64,000 nucleotides of DNA from Sycobia sp. Sy_11 (lineage: Eukaryota; Arthropoda; Insecta; Hymenoptera; Epichrysomallidae), in the NCBI GenBank assembly GCA_018907035.1, contig JACCIC010000210.1:619001-683000 (forward strand). Direction: 5' to 3'. Both the position numbers and the translations under genes were made by a program. The first letter of the stretch is position 1, and every line of letters starts with the position of its first letter. The notes beneath the pieces were generated by a model that worked only from the letters and a program-made list of their open reading frames with translations, did no database searches and was not told where the DNA came from. Positions 56,131 through 64,000 of this stretch are shown piece after piece.

Positions 56131-56780
56131 CATGTGTTATCATCGGGACACAAATTTTCAGCAAAGCTTGCACCAAAATACATGGCTCCATGTCGTATCA
56201 TCAGAAAGGTTTCCCCAGTCGTATTTGAGCTGAGAGACACGAACAGCGGGAAAGAAACGAGAGCCCACGTTTCTGATATCAAAAGATATCATACTCCTAA
56301 CATCACTCCTGCTTCTTTCACAGGTGCCACATCCAACCAGGCGAAACATGCAGTGAAGCGTAGGCAGAGGCAGAGAACTACGCAGATCAGTAGTGACCGA
56401 AGAGTTGCGCAGACCCGGGGAAACAATTGCCCCCATAGGCCTAAGCCTCAACACCGTAGAGGCGAAGGGAGAAGCCCCAATAAACGCGACCGTATCTGCA
56501 ATGCAAATACGTCGTCCGAGTAACCCCAAGCTAGACACGTTCCTCGAAATGCAAGTATTGAGTATTATAGAAGTCCTAGAAAACCCAGAGGCTATAGACA
56601 ACGAAACCTCCGACTCGATTTCGTTCAGCCCAGACGCAAAACAGGATATTATCATAGAGGAGGAGAAGCTGATGAATATTATTCCGACCATTGACGCTTC
56701 ATTTACATTATCCCTGCTGGATACAAGCGTGCCTCCACTTGACGAAACAGGTCCCCATAATCCTACCGATACAATCTAAG
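56131..56780 (+). pseudogene. Gypsy copy C: integrase C-terminus and tail
   Basis: HVLSSGHKFSAKLAPKYMAP, CRIIRKVSPVVFELRDTNSG, ETRAHVSDIKRYHTPN is the integrase C-terminal module. The frame continues as a basic Arg/Gln-rich segment to 56523, while an overlapping frame (56393-56779) is acidic. No envelope-like signal, transmembrane segment or Cys pattern is seen. Confidence 0.75.
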
Positions 56781-56789
56781 AATTCGATG

Positions 56790-57000
56790 GCGATCGTCGG
56801 TAAAGACGTAAAACTACGAAAACAGACAGGATTGTCTGCACTCGTCAGCAAAGACTTAAAACTACGAAAGAAACACAAAGTAACATCATCTGCGCTCGCC
56901 CGGAACGACGTAAAACTACAACAACACCAAAGATAACAACAACAGAGGAGATAAAAGGAGAACGTCCGGAACAACGTAAAAGTACCACAGGTGAAAAGGA
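56790..57000 (+). repeat. ~54-57 bp tandem repeats at the end of Gypsy copy C
   Basis: GACGTAAAACTACGAAAACA, GACTTAAAACTACGAAAGAA, GACGTAAAACTACAACAACA and AACGTAAAAGTACCACAGGT start successive units, with GTCTGCACTCGTC and TCTGCGCTCGCC spacers in the first two. Confidence 0.7.
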
Positions 57001-57048
57001 AATGACCTCCCACCCAGACCCTAACGCAAACGTGAGTTTTTCCCCATA

Positions 57049-58260
57049 CAAGGATGGATTGATAAGTTTTCGGCCTGACCAAGAGATAGCGCCACTAGGC
57101 CTACCTTGAGGTGGCGTTCTATAGTACCATCCTTAGATAGCTTGTAGCTATAGTTTCAGTCTGATCGTTATGTTAGTTTAGGTTTTAGAGCACGCTGAAC
57201 AAGACACCTCTATATTTTTTGCAAAAATGGAAAAGCTGCAAAATCGTGCTGTCATCAAATACTTTTATTTGAAGGGGTTAACGACGAAGGAAATTAAAGA
57301 AGAGATGAAATGAATACTGAGGACATCTTCCCTATCATATTCAATTGTTAAGCAGTGGGTTTCTGAGTTTAAAAAGGATTGTGTGAGTACCTCTGATGAG
57401 CCTCACTCAGGACGCCTCATTAAGGTCACAACTCCAAATTTGATCGAAAAACTCCATCAAATAGTGCTAAAAGACCACAGATTAAAAGTGCGTATGATAG
57501 CTAAGACCAGTAAGATATCATATGAATGTGTACAAAATATTTTGCACCAATATTTGTATATGGAAAAGCTCTGTGCAAGATGGGTGCGGCGTTTGCTAAC
57601 AGTCGACCAAAAATTGAATCGAAAGAACATTTCTACCCACAATTGGGCGTTGTATAAGCGTAATCCAAGCGAATTTTTTCATTGATTCGTAACCGTTAAC
57701 GAAACTTGGGTCCACTAAGACACTTCTGAAACCAAACAACAGTCTAAACAGTGGGTTGGACCAGGGGAACCAACTCCAAAGAAGGCAAAAACAATTTTTT
57801 CGGCGAACAAGGTTATGATTACTTTTTTTGGAATGCAAGAGGTATTATATACATTGATTACCTTGAAAAGGGTAAAACTATCACTGGTCAACACTACGCA
57901 GACTTATTGCAACGTTTGAGCCACGAAGTGAATATTAAACGACCTCATCTGGCGAAGAAAAAAATCTTGTTTCATCACGATAACGCACCAGCGCACACGT
58001 CACTCGTTACAATGGCTAAAATAACGATCTGAAGTTTGAATTGATTCCGCACACTCCCTACTTTCCAGACCTAGCCCTGAGTGACTATTATTTGTTTCCT
58101 AACTTCAAAAAATGGCTTGGCGGTAAGAGATTGGCGGACAATGAAGAAGTAATCGAAGTTATAAATGGGTATCAGCCTTGAAGGTCTATGTTGAAAAATA
58201 AAAAAAATTCTTAAAAACGTTGTTTTCTTGGTCAGGCCGGAAACTTATTAATCCACCCTC
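57049..58260 (+). mobile_element. mariner with both TIRs inserted near Gypsy copy C end (1212 bp)
   Basis: TA at 57047-57048 and at 58261-58262. The left end has GGATTGATAAGTTTTCGGCC; the right end GGCCGGAAACTTATTAATCC is its imperfect reverse complement. The same right end appears alone at 33515-33673. Confidence 0.88.
57228..58195 (+). pseudogene. mariner transposase (DD34D), inactivated
   Basis: Starts MEKLQNRAVIKYFYLKGLTT (57228), stop after KEEMK, then SYSIVKQWVSEFKKDCVSTS (HTH), IEKLHQIVLKDHRLKVRMIA, YMEKLCARWVRRLLTVDQKL, a stop, FVTVNETWVH, a stop, KQWVGPGEPTPKKAKTIF, ANKVMITFFWNARGIIYIDY, ILFHHDNAPAHTSLVTMAKI, then YFPDLALSDYYLFPNFKKWL. The first catalytic position (GDETW) is Asn in VNETW; HHDN and LSD keep the other two. 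A C-terminal deletion follows NEEVIEVINGY, and the end ISLEGLYVEK is joined out of place. Confidence 0.88.
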
Positions 58261-58262
58261 AT

Positions 58263-59090
58263 ACAAGGAACTCGCCGCCCTTCGAAGAGAATTCCGAAGG
58301 AGACTGGATCTATAATCCATTGAACGGAGCATATGAGGATTAAGGAGACATGATCGCGGTGAACAACGAATGCATAGTGACTCTTCTCAGGAGAAGAGAC
58401 CGCTGGAAGCGTCCCGAAGGAAAATAATAGTTCACCGACGTCTAGAAGACGCTATCTCGTATACCTTGGGGCATCAGAGTAGATCGATAAGTCCACTCCC
58501 CTACCGGCCAGGCCCAAGTATCCATCGGCAGAACATCCCCAAGAAACAACCTCACCAGGCGAAGGTTGAGCCTATAGTATAAGTGAGTATACCTGAAGAC
58601 GGTGAAGTTCGGCTTTATCGCGGCAATCGATGCACCTTTATGCATTCGGTCGCGACGCAAAAGACCGGCAGGTGGAAAACCCGCCCAAAAACATCAGGTG
58701 CTCAGAATACATAAATACAAGCGAAAATAATCGTACCGATGAAGTACAAGAGCAACGAAAAAGTCCCCGATGACGGAAGAGCCTGTGCCAATAACATCCT
58801 CGACACTCCCTTATCGCGTCCATACGAATATACCCGGAACCAACTGGAACAATGCCGGAGAGAAAGTAAAAGCGGCTATAATCTATTCAAGGTCCCGATG
58901 GATCCAATCTTCGTCGCAGGTTTACAAGACCCACTCCCTAGGCGATATAATGTAATACTAAATCTCAATGGCGATGCAATGTAATACTGCTACCAACACA
59001 GTTCTAGGACGAATTGCAATACCGGCCCTCATGGAGTTAACGGTCTCGCCACTAATTTTATATCAATTTTATACCCCCCATTATTATTAT
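58263..59090 (+). other. GC-balanced sequence right of the mariner
   Basis: Probably the continuation of Gypsy copy C interrupted by the mariner: KELAALRREFRRRLDL and frames 58370-58582 and 58739-58984 are basic with no motif. It ends at TATTATTATTATTTTCGCC before the putative LTR. Confidence 0.35.
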
Positions 59091-59100
59091 TATTTTCGCC

Positions 59101-59362
59101 TGTGTGACGGAAATAAATAATTTATTCGTTTATAAATTATTCCGCATTCTCGCGGTAATTTTATAAAAGTCAAATTTGCGTAAAGGTTGTGATAAATTTG
59201 CGCAGCCATGTTTTCGGCCTCCCTCATTTCGTATCTCCCTCTTTTTTCGGGAGCGCAAAGCTTGTATGTAAAGTGTGCAGTATAAAATAAAAATGTATGT
59301 TTAGTGTTAATAAAAAAACTCTATACATTACATACATTGTATTTTTCGGAACATGTCACACA
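59101..59362 (+). mobile_element. putative LTR (262 bp)
   Basis: Ends are exact 8-bp inverted repeats, TGTGTGAC and GTCACACA. TTTTATAAAAG lies at about 59160 and AATAAAAATG at about 59287, in the order expected for promoter and poly(A) signal. Flanking 5-mers (TCGCC, GCAAA) do not match, so it is not a simple solo LTR. It could be a 5' LTR of an element running right. Confidence 0.45.
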
Positions 59363-59368
59363 GCAAAC

Positions 59369-59827
59369 ATGTCCGGTGATGGGATCGATCCTCATGTGGA
59401 ACCGTCGATTCCCGATCCATCGCCTGTGCCGCATGGAACCAAGGCGGAAAAAGAGGGTGGCACTTTCGTCGTAGACGAAGGCCCGCCATGGTCGAGAATT
59501 GTCATTGCGAGTTAACCGTGCGGCTTATACACCAGTGCTGGAATCGACGGCATTCCTAGGTGTTCTTCATTGCTCGACGGTGGCAGTAGTGCAGGTGCCG
59601 TCCTCGGCGGTCCTGATACCCGGGCATCGGTAAACAACGCGGGCTGCTCGTCGCCGCCCAGTGGTATATCCCCTCGTCGGCCAGCAGCGGCGGTAGTAGA
59701 GCCGCAGAAGTCAGTTGGGGTTCACTTGCAGACATCGAAGGTCGACCGGCTAGTTGGCGAAGAGGTGGCCATCAGGTCGCGTTACGCCCGCGTAAGTTGC
59801 CGCCGAAATATACCAGTAAGTAAATAA
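59369..59827 (+). pseudogene. Gly/Pro/Ser-rich frame with one stop, after the putative LTR
   Basis: MSGDGIDPHVEPSIPDPSPV starts 7 bp after the LTR; a TAA at 59513-59515 is the only break, after which the same frame runs to 59827 through SSLLDGGSSAGAVLGGPD and RSRYARVSCRRNIPVSK. It is GC-rich compared with its right flank. It could be a gag N-terminus or a decayed host exon: GTAAGT occurs at about 59789 and 59817. No domain recognised. Confidence 0.35.
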
Positions 59828-60340
59828 AAAACTAGAAATTTTCACTGTTGGTGTTTACGCCTCGATTATTTGATCAGGACTGAATATTAAATTTAATTTC
59901 GATTATTCCTTAATTTATAATTTAAGCTTACGGGGTTAATTTTTCTGTTTTGCCTTGGAGGGTATTGACCTTTAATATGTATCGTTTATTCTTGTGTGTC
60001 TAACAATCGGTATGAATATATACCTTGACGGATTTCGATATTTAAATATTAATTTGTCTGGCTCTATATTATTTTTCTGTATAAAATAAATATATTATAA
60101 AGACATATATAAAATAGAAAAAGAAAAAGAAAAAAATAAGTATTTGAAATAAAAAAAAAATAAAAAAATAAGATTTTTAATTTTACTTTTTTTTTCTTAC
60201 AGTTTTATTCGCTCAGATCTTTCGACTCGGTGACGCTGTAGACGCTTTCGTCATCCAGCCTGGCGATGACCCTTCTCTCCGCTCTTCGTCTTAGACGCCT
60301 ATTCTCTCGACATCGTTCCTGTGCTGCTGGACGTCTATTA
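59828..60340. other. AT-rich then mixed sequence
   Basis: A/T-rich to 60200. 60200-60340 is GC-balanced and, on the minus strand, contains GAATAAAACTGTAAG, a possible poly(A) signal. Confidence 0.45.
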
Positions 60341-60342
60341 TA

Positions 60343-60714
60343 TCATAAGATTCTATGTCCAATTTTAATTATTTTGGACATGCCATAAATAATATCTAGA
60401 GGTTGTCCATGTATTATGGCAAAATTACTAATCCGCGTTTTATTTTTGCAGCTATATTCCACTTCAAGGGTGTACGCGAACATGATGCTTACTGGATCGA
60501 CTATGTTTAGTGGGTCCCATTTTATATGGAGCACCGTTTGCCCATATACACGCCGAGCGCCTGTTCTTTCTAAGATTATGCCGATTTCTGCAGAGCTCGT
60601 GATCATCAGTGCCCCAATGTTAATAAGGGCATGGAATAATAACCCATAATACTTGATGAGAACACTGATTTCTAAAAATCTTTGGCAGAGCTCCTGTTCG
60701 TCCGGGTACTGCAT
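60343..60714 (-). CDS. 123-codon frame, unknown
   Basis: MQYPDEQELCQRFLEISVLI to IIHGQPLDIIYGMSKIIKIG; hydrophobic in its middle, few charged residues. No retroelement motif. Just upstream (minus sense) lie TATATAAGGG (about 60755) and TTCAGTCAACATG, a TATA/initiator-like pair 30 bp before the ATG, so it may be transcribed. It could be part of an LTR-retroelement gag or a chance frame. Confidence 0.3.
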   Translation of the reverse strand: MQYPDEQELCQRFLEISVLIKYYGLLFHALINIGALMITSSAEIGIILERTGARRVYGQTVLHIKWDPLNIVDPVSIMFAYTLEVEYSCKNKTRISNFAIIHGQPLDIIYGMSKIIKIGHRIL

Positions 60715-60789
60715 GTTGACTGAACTCGAGAGCCTCTGGTCTACCCTTATATAGCGAATTTAGGGTGGTACACCATGTAGATAATTGTA

Positions 60790-61240
60790 TTTTTCGCGTA
60801 GATCTTTAATGGGAATATGCTCTGCTTCTCCCTAAATCCACTTAGTTTTTTTCCTATTTAAACGGTATAACGGTGCGGCAACATTTCAGATATCTTTCAG
60901 GAATCTTCTGTACCATAATACTAGGCTCATGAACCGTTGAATTTCTTTCATGTTTCGAGGTGGTACTAAATTAAGTATGGCAGTCACTTTTTCGGATCAG
61001 TTTCTAGACCGTTTTTTTCTACTAAGTGTCCTAAATATTTTAGACTTGAACGGGCAAAATGACACTTATTTGGATTCGGCTTTAATTTTGCCATTTTTAA
61101 GCGGTTGAAAACTTCTTTTAATTTTTCCAGATGCTATTCGAAAGTAGACGAGACTACAACAATATTGTCAAGATATGCAAATACATATGGTGCCATTTTT
61201 GGAGTTATTACTCTGTCTAAAAGTAATTGAATTGTACTTC
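60790..61240 (-). pseudogene. Gypsy RT relic (mdg-like)
   Basis: Minus strand from 61240: STIQLLLDRVITPKMAPYVF, AYLDNIVVVSSTFE, a stop, HLEKLKEVFNRLKMAKLKPN, KCHFARSSLKYLGHLVEKNG, LETDPKK, a stop, then shifted RT connection (NMKEIQRFMSLVLWYRRFLK). YLDN replaces YLDD. It is bounded on the right by PLE copy 4 at 61242 and has no RNase H after it. Confidence 0.8.
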
Positions 61241-61241
61241 T

Positions 61242-61810
61242 GTCGACTGCCCATATACAAATTAATAAATATTTTTTTATTGGTCTTACAGTCCAATCAA
61301 TTCCATCCAAAAATAAAATAAAATAAAAATAAAAATAAAATAAAAATAAAAAATAAAAATAATAATAAAAAATAAAAAATAAGAAATAAAAATAAAAAAT
61401 AATAAAAATAAAATAAAAAATAAAAATTAAAAATAAAAATAAAAATTAAATTAAAAATAAATTAAAATTATAATGACAGTCAGACTGTCCTTGTTTACAT
61501 TCACCCCCGTAGACTAATCTAAAAATAAAATATTAGCTGAAAAAATTCTTTGTTAGTAAAGTGCAGTCTGACTGTCCCCAACACCCTTACCTAATTGAAG
61601 ACTTGTCCAACGTTTCGAGCTCGCTACGGCTCCTCATCAGGGACTAATCTAAACCTTATATTCTAATCTATATATACCCATCCCCACCACCAAATTTCGT
61701 AAATTAAATATAAATTCCCCCTCTACACAAATTGTCCAAAACCAATCAATTTAATAAGGAATGATAAACACTGTCCAATCTACCAGACTCTAACATTAAA
61801 TTCACATTAT
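61242..61810 (-). mobile_element. PLE copy 4: terminal arm
   Basis: Starts GTCGACTGCCCATATACAAA; the reverse complement recurs at 63432. It continues with TTATTGGTCTTACAGTCCAA, a 150-bp AAAATAAAA tract, the palindrome GACAGTCAGACTGTC at 61475-61489, TTCACCCCCGTAGACTAATC, a second CAGTCTGACTGTCC at 61563 and the hammerhead-like core, then CCCATCCCCACCACCAAATT. Confidence 0.85.
61605..61644 (-). ncRNA. hammerhead-ribozyme-like core (PLE copy 4)
   Basis: The minus strand is identical over the core to 20573-20612: GTCC, CTGATGA, stem II GAGC/GCTC, GAAAC, GTT, GGAC. Placed between the arm palindrome and the polymerase 3' end. Confidence 0.6.
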
Positions 61811-63302
61811 TTCGATTCTTGGAAATGTGAATACTTTCAAGACTCTCCCGTTTATACTTATTATTAATACCATGTTCCAAAATATCCACATTCACAAAAT
61901 CAAAAGAATGTAAAAACTTTAAACAATGCTCTTTTAAACCAGAAGTAATATGTGAGCTACGTAAACTATATTTATGCTCATAAATTCTCTTTTTTAAATA
62001 TCTACCTGTTTGTCCAATATATTATTTATCACAATCCATGCAATTAATCTTGTAAACAACTCCTGACTTTAAGCATAAATCATCCATATCTTTGCAATTA
62101 TTAAACAATCTACTTAAATTATTGCGATTTTTAAAGAAAATTTGAATGTTATATTTCCGAAAATTTCTTTTTATTCTTTCAGATAATCCTTGAACATATG
62201 GTAAGACAATAATTTTGCCTCCGTTAAAATCAATTCCTACACTATGTCTATTTTCGGTATTATAAATGTCAAACAATCTCTCAGCAATTAATTTATTAAT
62301 AAATTGAATTGCATAACCATTATTAATGAAAGTTTCTCTTACTATCTGTAAATTATTTTGTCTAAAATCTTTATGTGACAATTTTATTGCTCTGTCAATC
62401 ACACTCTTTAATGCTCCAATTTTGTTTCCGAATTGGTGGTGTGAATTAAAATCTAAAAACCTACCTGACCAAGTAGGCTTTCTGTACCAATTAAGTTTTA
62501 CCTTATTATTACTACATCTAATTACATTAATGTCCAAAAAACTTAACTGACTATTTACTTCAACCTCCCTTGTAAATTTAATTCTGTCATGTACAGAATT
62601 GAAAACATCCACCATTTCATCCACAAAAACTTCTGGAACAATTGTAAAGATATCATCAACATATCTCTTAAATATCATTGGTTCAAAAAGCAATTTTGAC
62701 AAGGCTATACTTTCCAACTTTTCCATAACTAAATTAGCTATAACCGGTGACAAAGGCGACCCCATTGGACATCCGTATTTTCGTTCATAAAATTTATTAT
62801 CAAATGAAAAAATTGTGTTATTAAAAACCAAATTAATTGCTTTAATAAATTCATTCATTGTCAATTTTGTATGAAAATTAATTTCATTCCACTTTTCCTG
62901 TATAATATCATTTAACAACTCTAAAGGTACATTTGTAAACAAAGATACTACATCCAATGAAATCATCTTGTAGTTTTTCGGAATAACAATATCTTTCATT
63001 TCATTGTAAAAACACCAACTATCCTTAATGTAAGAACTAGTTCTTCCAACTATCTTAACCAATATATTAGACAAAAATCTAGCAATATTATAAGTTGGGA
63101 AACCTATGGAAGATATTATTATTCTAAATGTCAGATTTTCTTTATGAATCTTGGGAAGCCCATAACATTTTGCCACAGTTCCATTTTCACATTTTAAATA
63201 CTTATATGTAGTATCATTTATATATTCATTTCTTTTCCAATTATTTAATAACTCTTTCAAATTATTTTGTAGCTTAATGATATGCGGATTACCAATCTTC
63301 AA
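61780..63302 (-). pseudogene. Penelope-like element polymerase (RT + GIY-YIG), near-intact
   Basis: Best PLE gene here. Frame 63302-62022 has 426 codons with RT blocks: YGLPKIHKENLTFRIIISSI (48-67), ISLDVVSLFTNVP (114-126, first catalytic Asp 117), GCPMGSPLSPVIANLVME (177-194), KRYVDDIFTI (212-221, catalytic Asp 216/217), then LNWYRKPTWSGRFLDF, SHHQFGNKIG and VVYKINCMDCDK. A single TAA (62022-62024) replaces the Tyr after DK. Beyond it the frame still reads YIGQTGRYLKKRIYEHKYSL, HSFDFVNVDILEHGINNKYK to a stop near 61790. The Met at 63302 is internal: the N-terminal domain upstream is missing, cut at about 63310-63370. Only the nonsense codon and the missing N-terminus are visible defects. Confidence 0.92.
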
Positions 63303-63359
63303 ATAAGTACTATCATCATTTAATATATTATTTATACAATAATTTTAAAAGAGAAAATA

Positions 63360-64000
63360 AATTTGATAAATTTGATTGGACTGTAAGACCAATAAAAAAT
63401 ATTTATTAATTTGTATATGGGCAGTCGACAGAAGTAGTACTTATTTGAAAATTGGTAATCCGCATATCATTAAGCTACAAAATAATTTGAAAGAGTTATT
63501 AAATAATTGGAAAAGAAATGAATATATAAATGATACTACATATAAGTATTTAAAATGTGAAAATGGAACTGTGGCAAAATGTTATGGGCTTCCCAAGATT
63601 CCCAACTTATAATATTGCTAGATTTTTGTCTAATATATTGGTTAAGATAGTTGGAAGAACTAGTTCTTATATTAAGGATAGTTGGTGTTTTTACAATGAA
63701 ATGAAAGATATTGTTATTCCGAAAAACTACAAGATGATTTCATTGGATGTAGTATCTTTGTTTACAAATGTACCTTTAGAGTTGTTAAATGATATTATAC
63801 AGGAAAAGTGGAATGAAATTAATTTGCATACAAAATTGACAATGAATGAATTTATTAAAGCAATTAATTTGGTTTTTAATAACACAATTTTTTCATTTGA
63901 TAATAAATTTTATGAACAAAAATACGGATGTCCAATGGGGTCGCCTTTGTCACCGGTTATAGCTAATTTAGTTATGGAAAAGTTGGAAAGTATAGCCTTG
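63360..64000 (+). pseudogene. PLE copy 5: head-to-head partner, runs off the window
   Basis: Begins with the arm sequence GATTGGACTGTAAGACCAAT ... TATGGGCAGTCGAC (63376-63432), then the RT from STYLKIGNPHIIKLQ. It is almost identical to the reverse complement of copy 4, down to IIPKNYK-like blocks. A 47-bp deletion after CTTCCCAAGATTC (about 63602) shifts the frame. After it the second frame reads YNIARFLSNILVKIVGRTSS, MISLDVVSLFTNVPLELLND, GCPMGSPLSPVIANLVMEKL to the window end. It continues beyond 64000. Confidence 0.9.

Noticed and set aside
56158..56691. 177-residue minus frame with hydrophobic segments
   Set aside because: Shadow of the Gypsy integrase C-terminal region on the plus strand.
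56393..56779. Envelope-like third ORF of the Gypsy element
   Set aside because: No signal peptide, transmembrane segment or Cys pattern; it is an acidic overlap of the pol tail.

Overview
The window is 64 kb of AT-rich eukaryotic DNA in which I find no convincing host gene. Nearly every recognisable coding stretch belongs to a transposable element, and almost all are broken by stops, frameshifts or deletions. The mix (R1-clade and I-group LINEs, Gypsy and BEL/Pao LTR elements, GIY-YIG Penelope-like elements, several mariner subfamilies, a piggyBac relic, dense (TA)n/(GA)n/(CA)n microsatellites) fits an insect genome. A hymenopteran such as an ant is my guess from the mixture only. The density and nesting suggest a pericentromeric or other gene-poor, TE-rich region.

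Layout. 0-6.6 kb: mariner end fragment, BEL/Pao gag relic (minus) with a possible leader/LTR, Gypsy relic (plus) joining gag knuckle, protease and integrase tail. 7.4-10.1 kb: R1-clade LINE (minus), then a GC-rich block with a diverged duplication. 11.5-13.3 kb: Penelope-like element (PLE, minus). 13.6-14.2 kb: TATA promoter with an inverted repeat and a ~60-75 bp tandem array. 16.8-17.2 kb: piggyBac relic. 19.2-23.1 kb: two rearranged PLE units with long inverted arms. 23.2-25.6 kb: I-group LINE with RNase H (plus). 25.6-29.7 kb: Gypsy element (minus). 30.5-32.0 kb: second copy of the I-group LINE (minus). 32.3-35.2 kb: three mariner pieces, one with both terminal inverted repeats. 35.2-35.5 kb: 60-bp repeat reading frame. 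36.4-39.4 kb: BEL/Pao element (minus) with its LTR. 39.9-42.3 kb: mariner 5' half and a deleted second copy of the Gypsy. 42.8-46.8 kb: Copia-like scrap and a fairly complete R1-clade LINE (plus). 46.8-53.2 kb: mostly AT-rich spacer with hairpins and a LINE-tail-like piece. 53.3-56.8 kb: Gypsy pol (plus), followed by a mariner with TIRs at 57.0-58.3 kb. 59.1-61.2 kb: putative LTR, an interrupted reading frame and a Gypsy RT relic (minus). 61.2-64 kb: the best PLE copy (minus), head-to-head with a second copy (plus) that runs off the window.

The most interesting theme is the PLE family. At least four units carry long inverted arms, a conserved palindrome and a hammerhead-ribozyme-like core next to GIY-YIG reverse transcriptase genes. 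Second is recurrent loss of catalytic aspartates (often Asp to Asn) across unrelated elements. Third is a set of unexplained structured repeats (13.8, 26.4, 35.3, 48.6, 49.2 and 50.1 kb).
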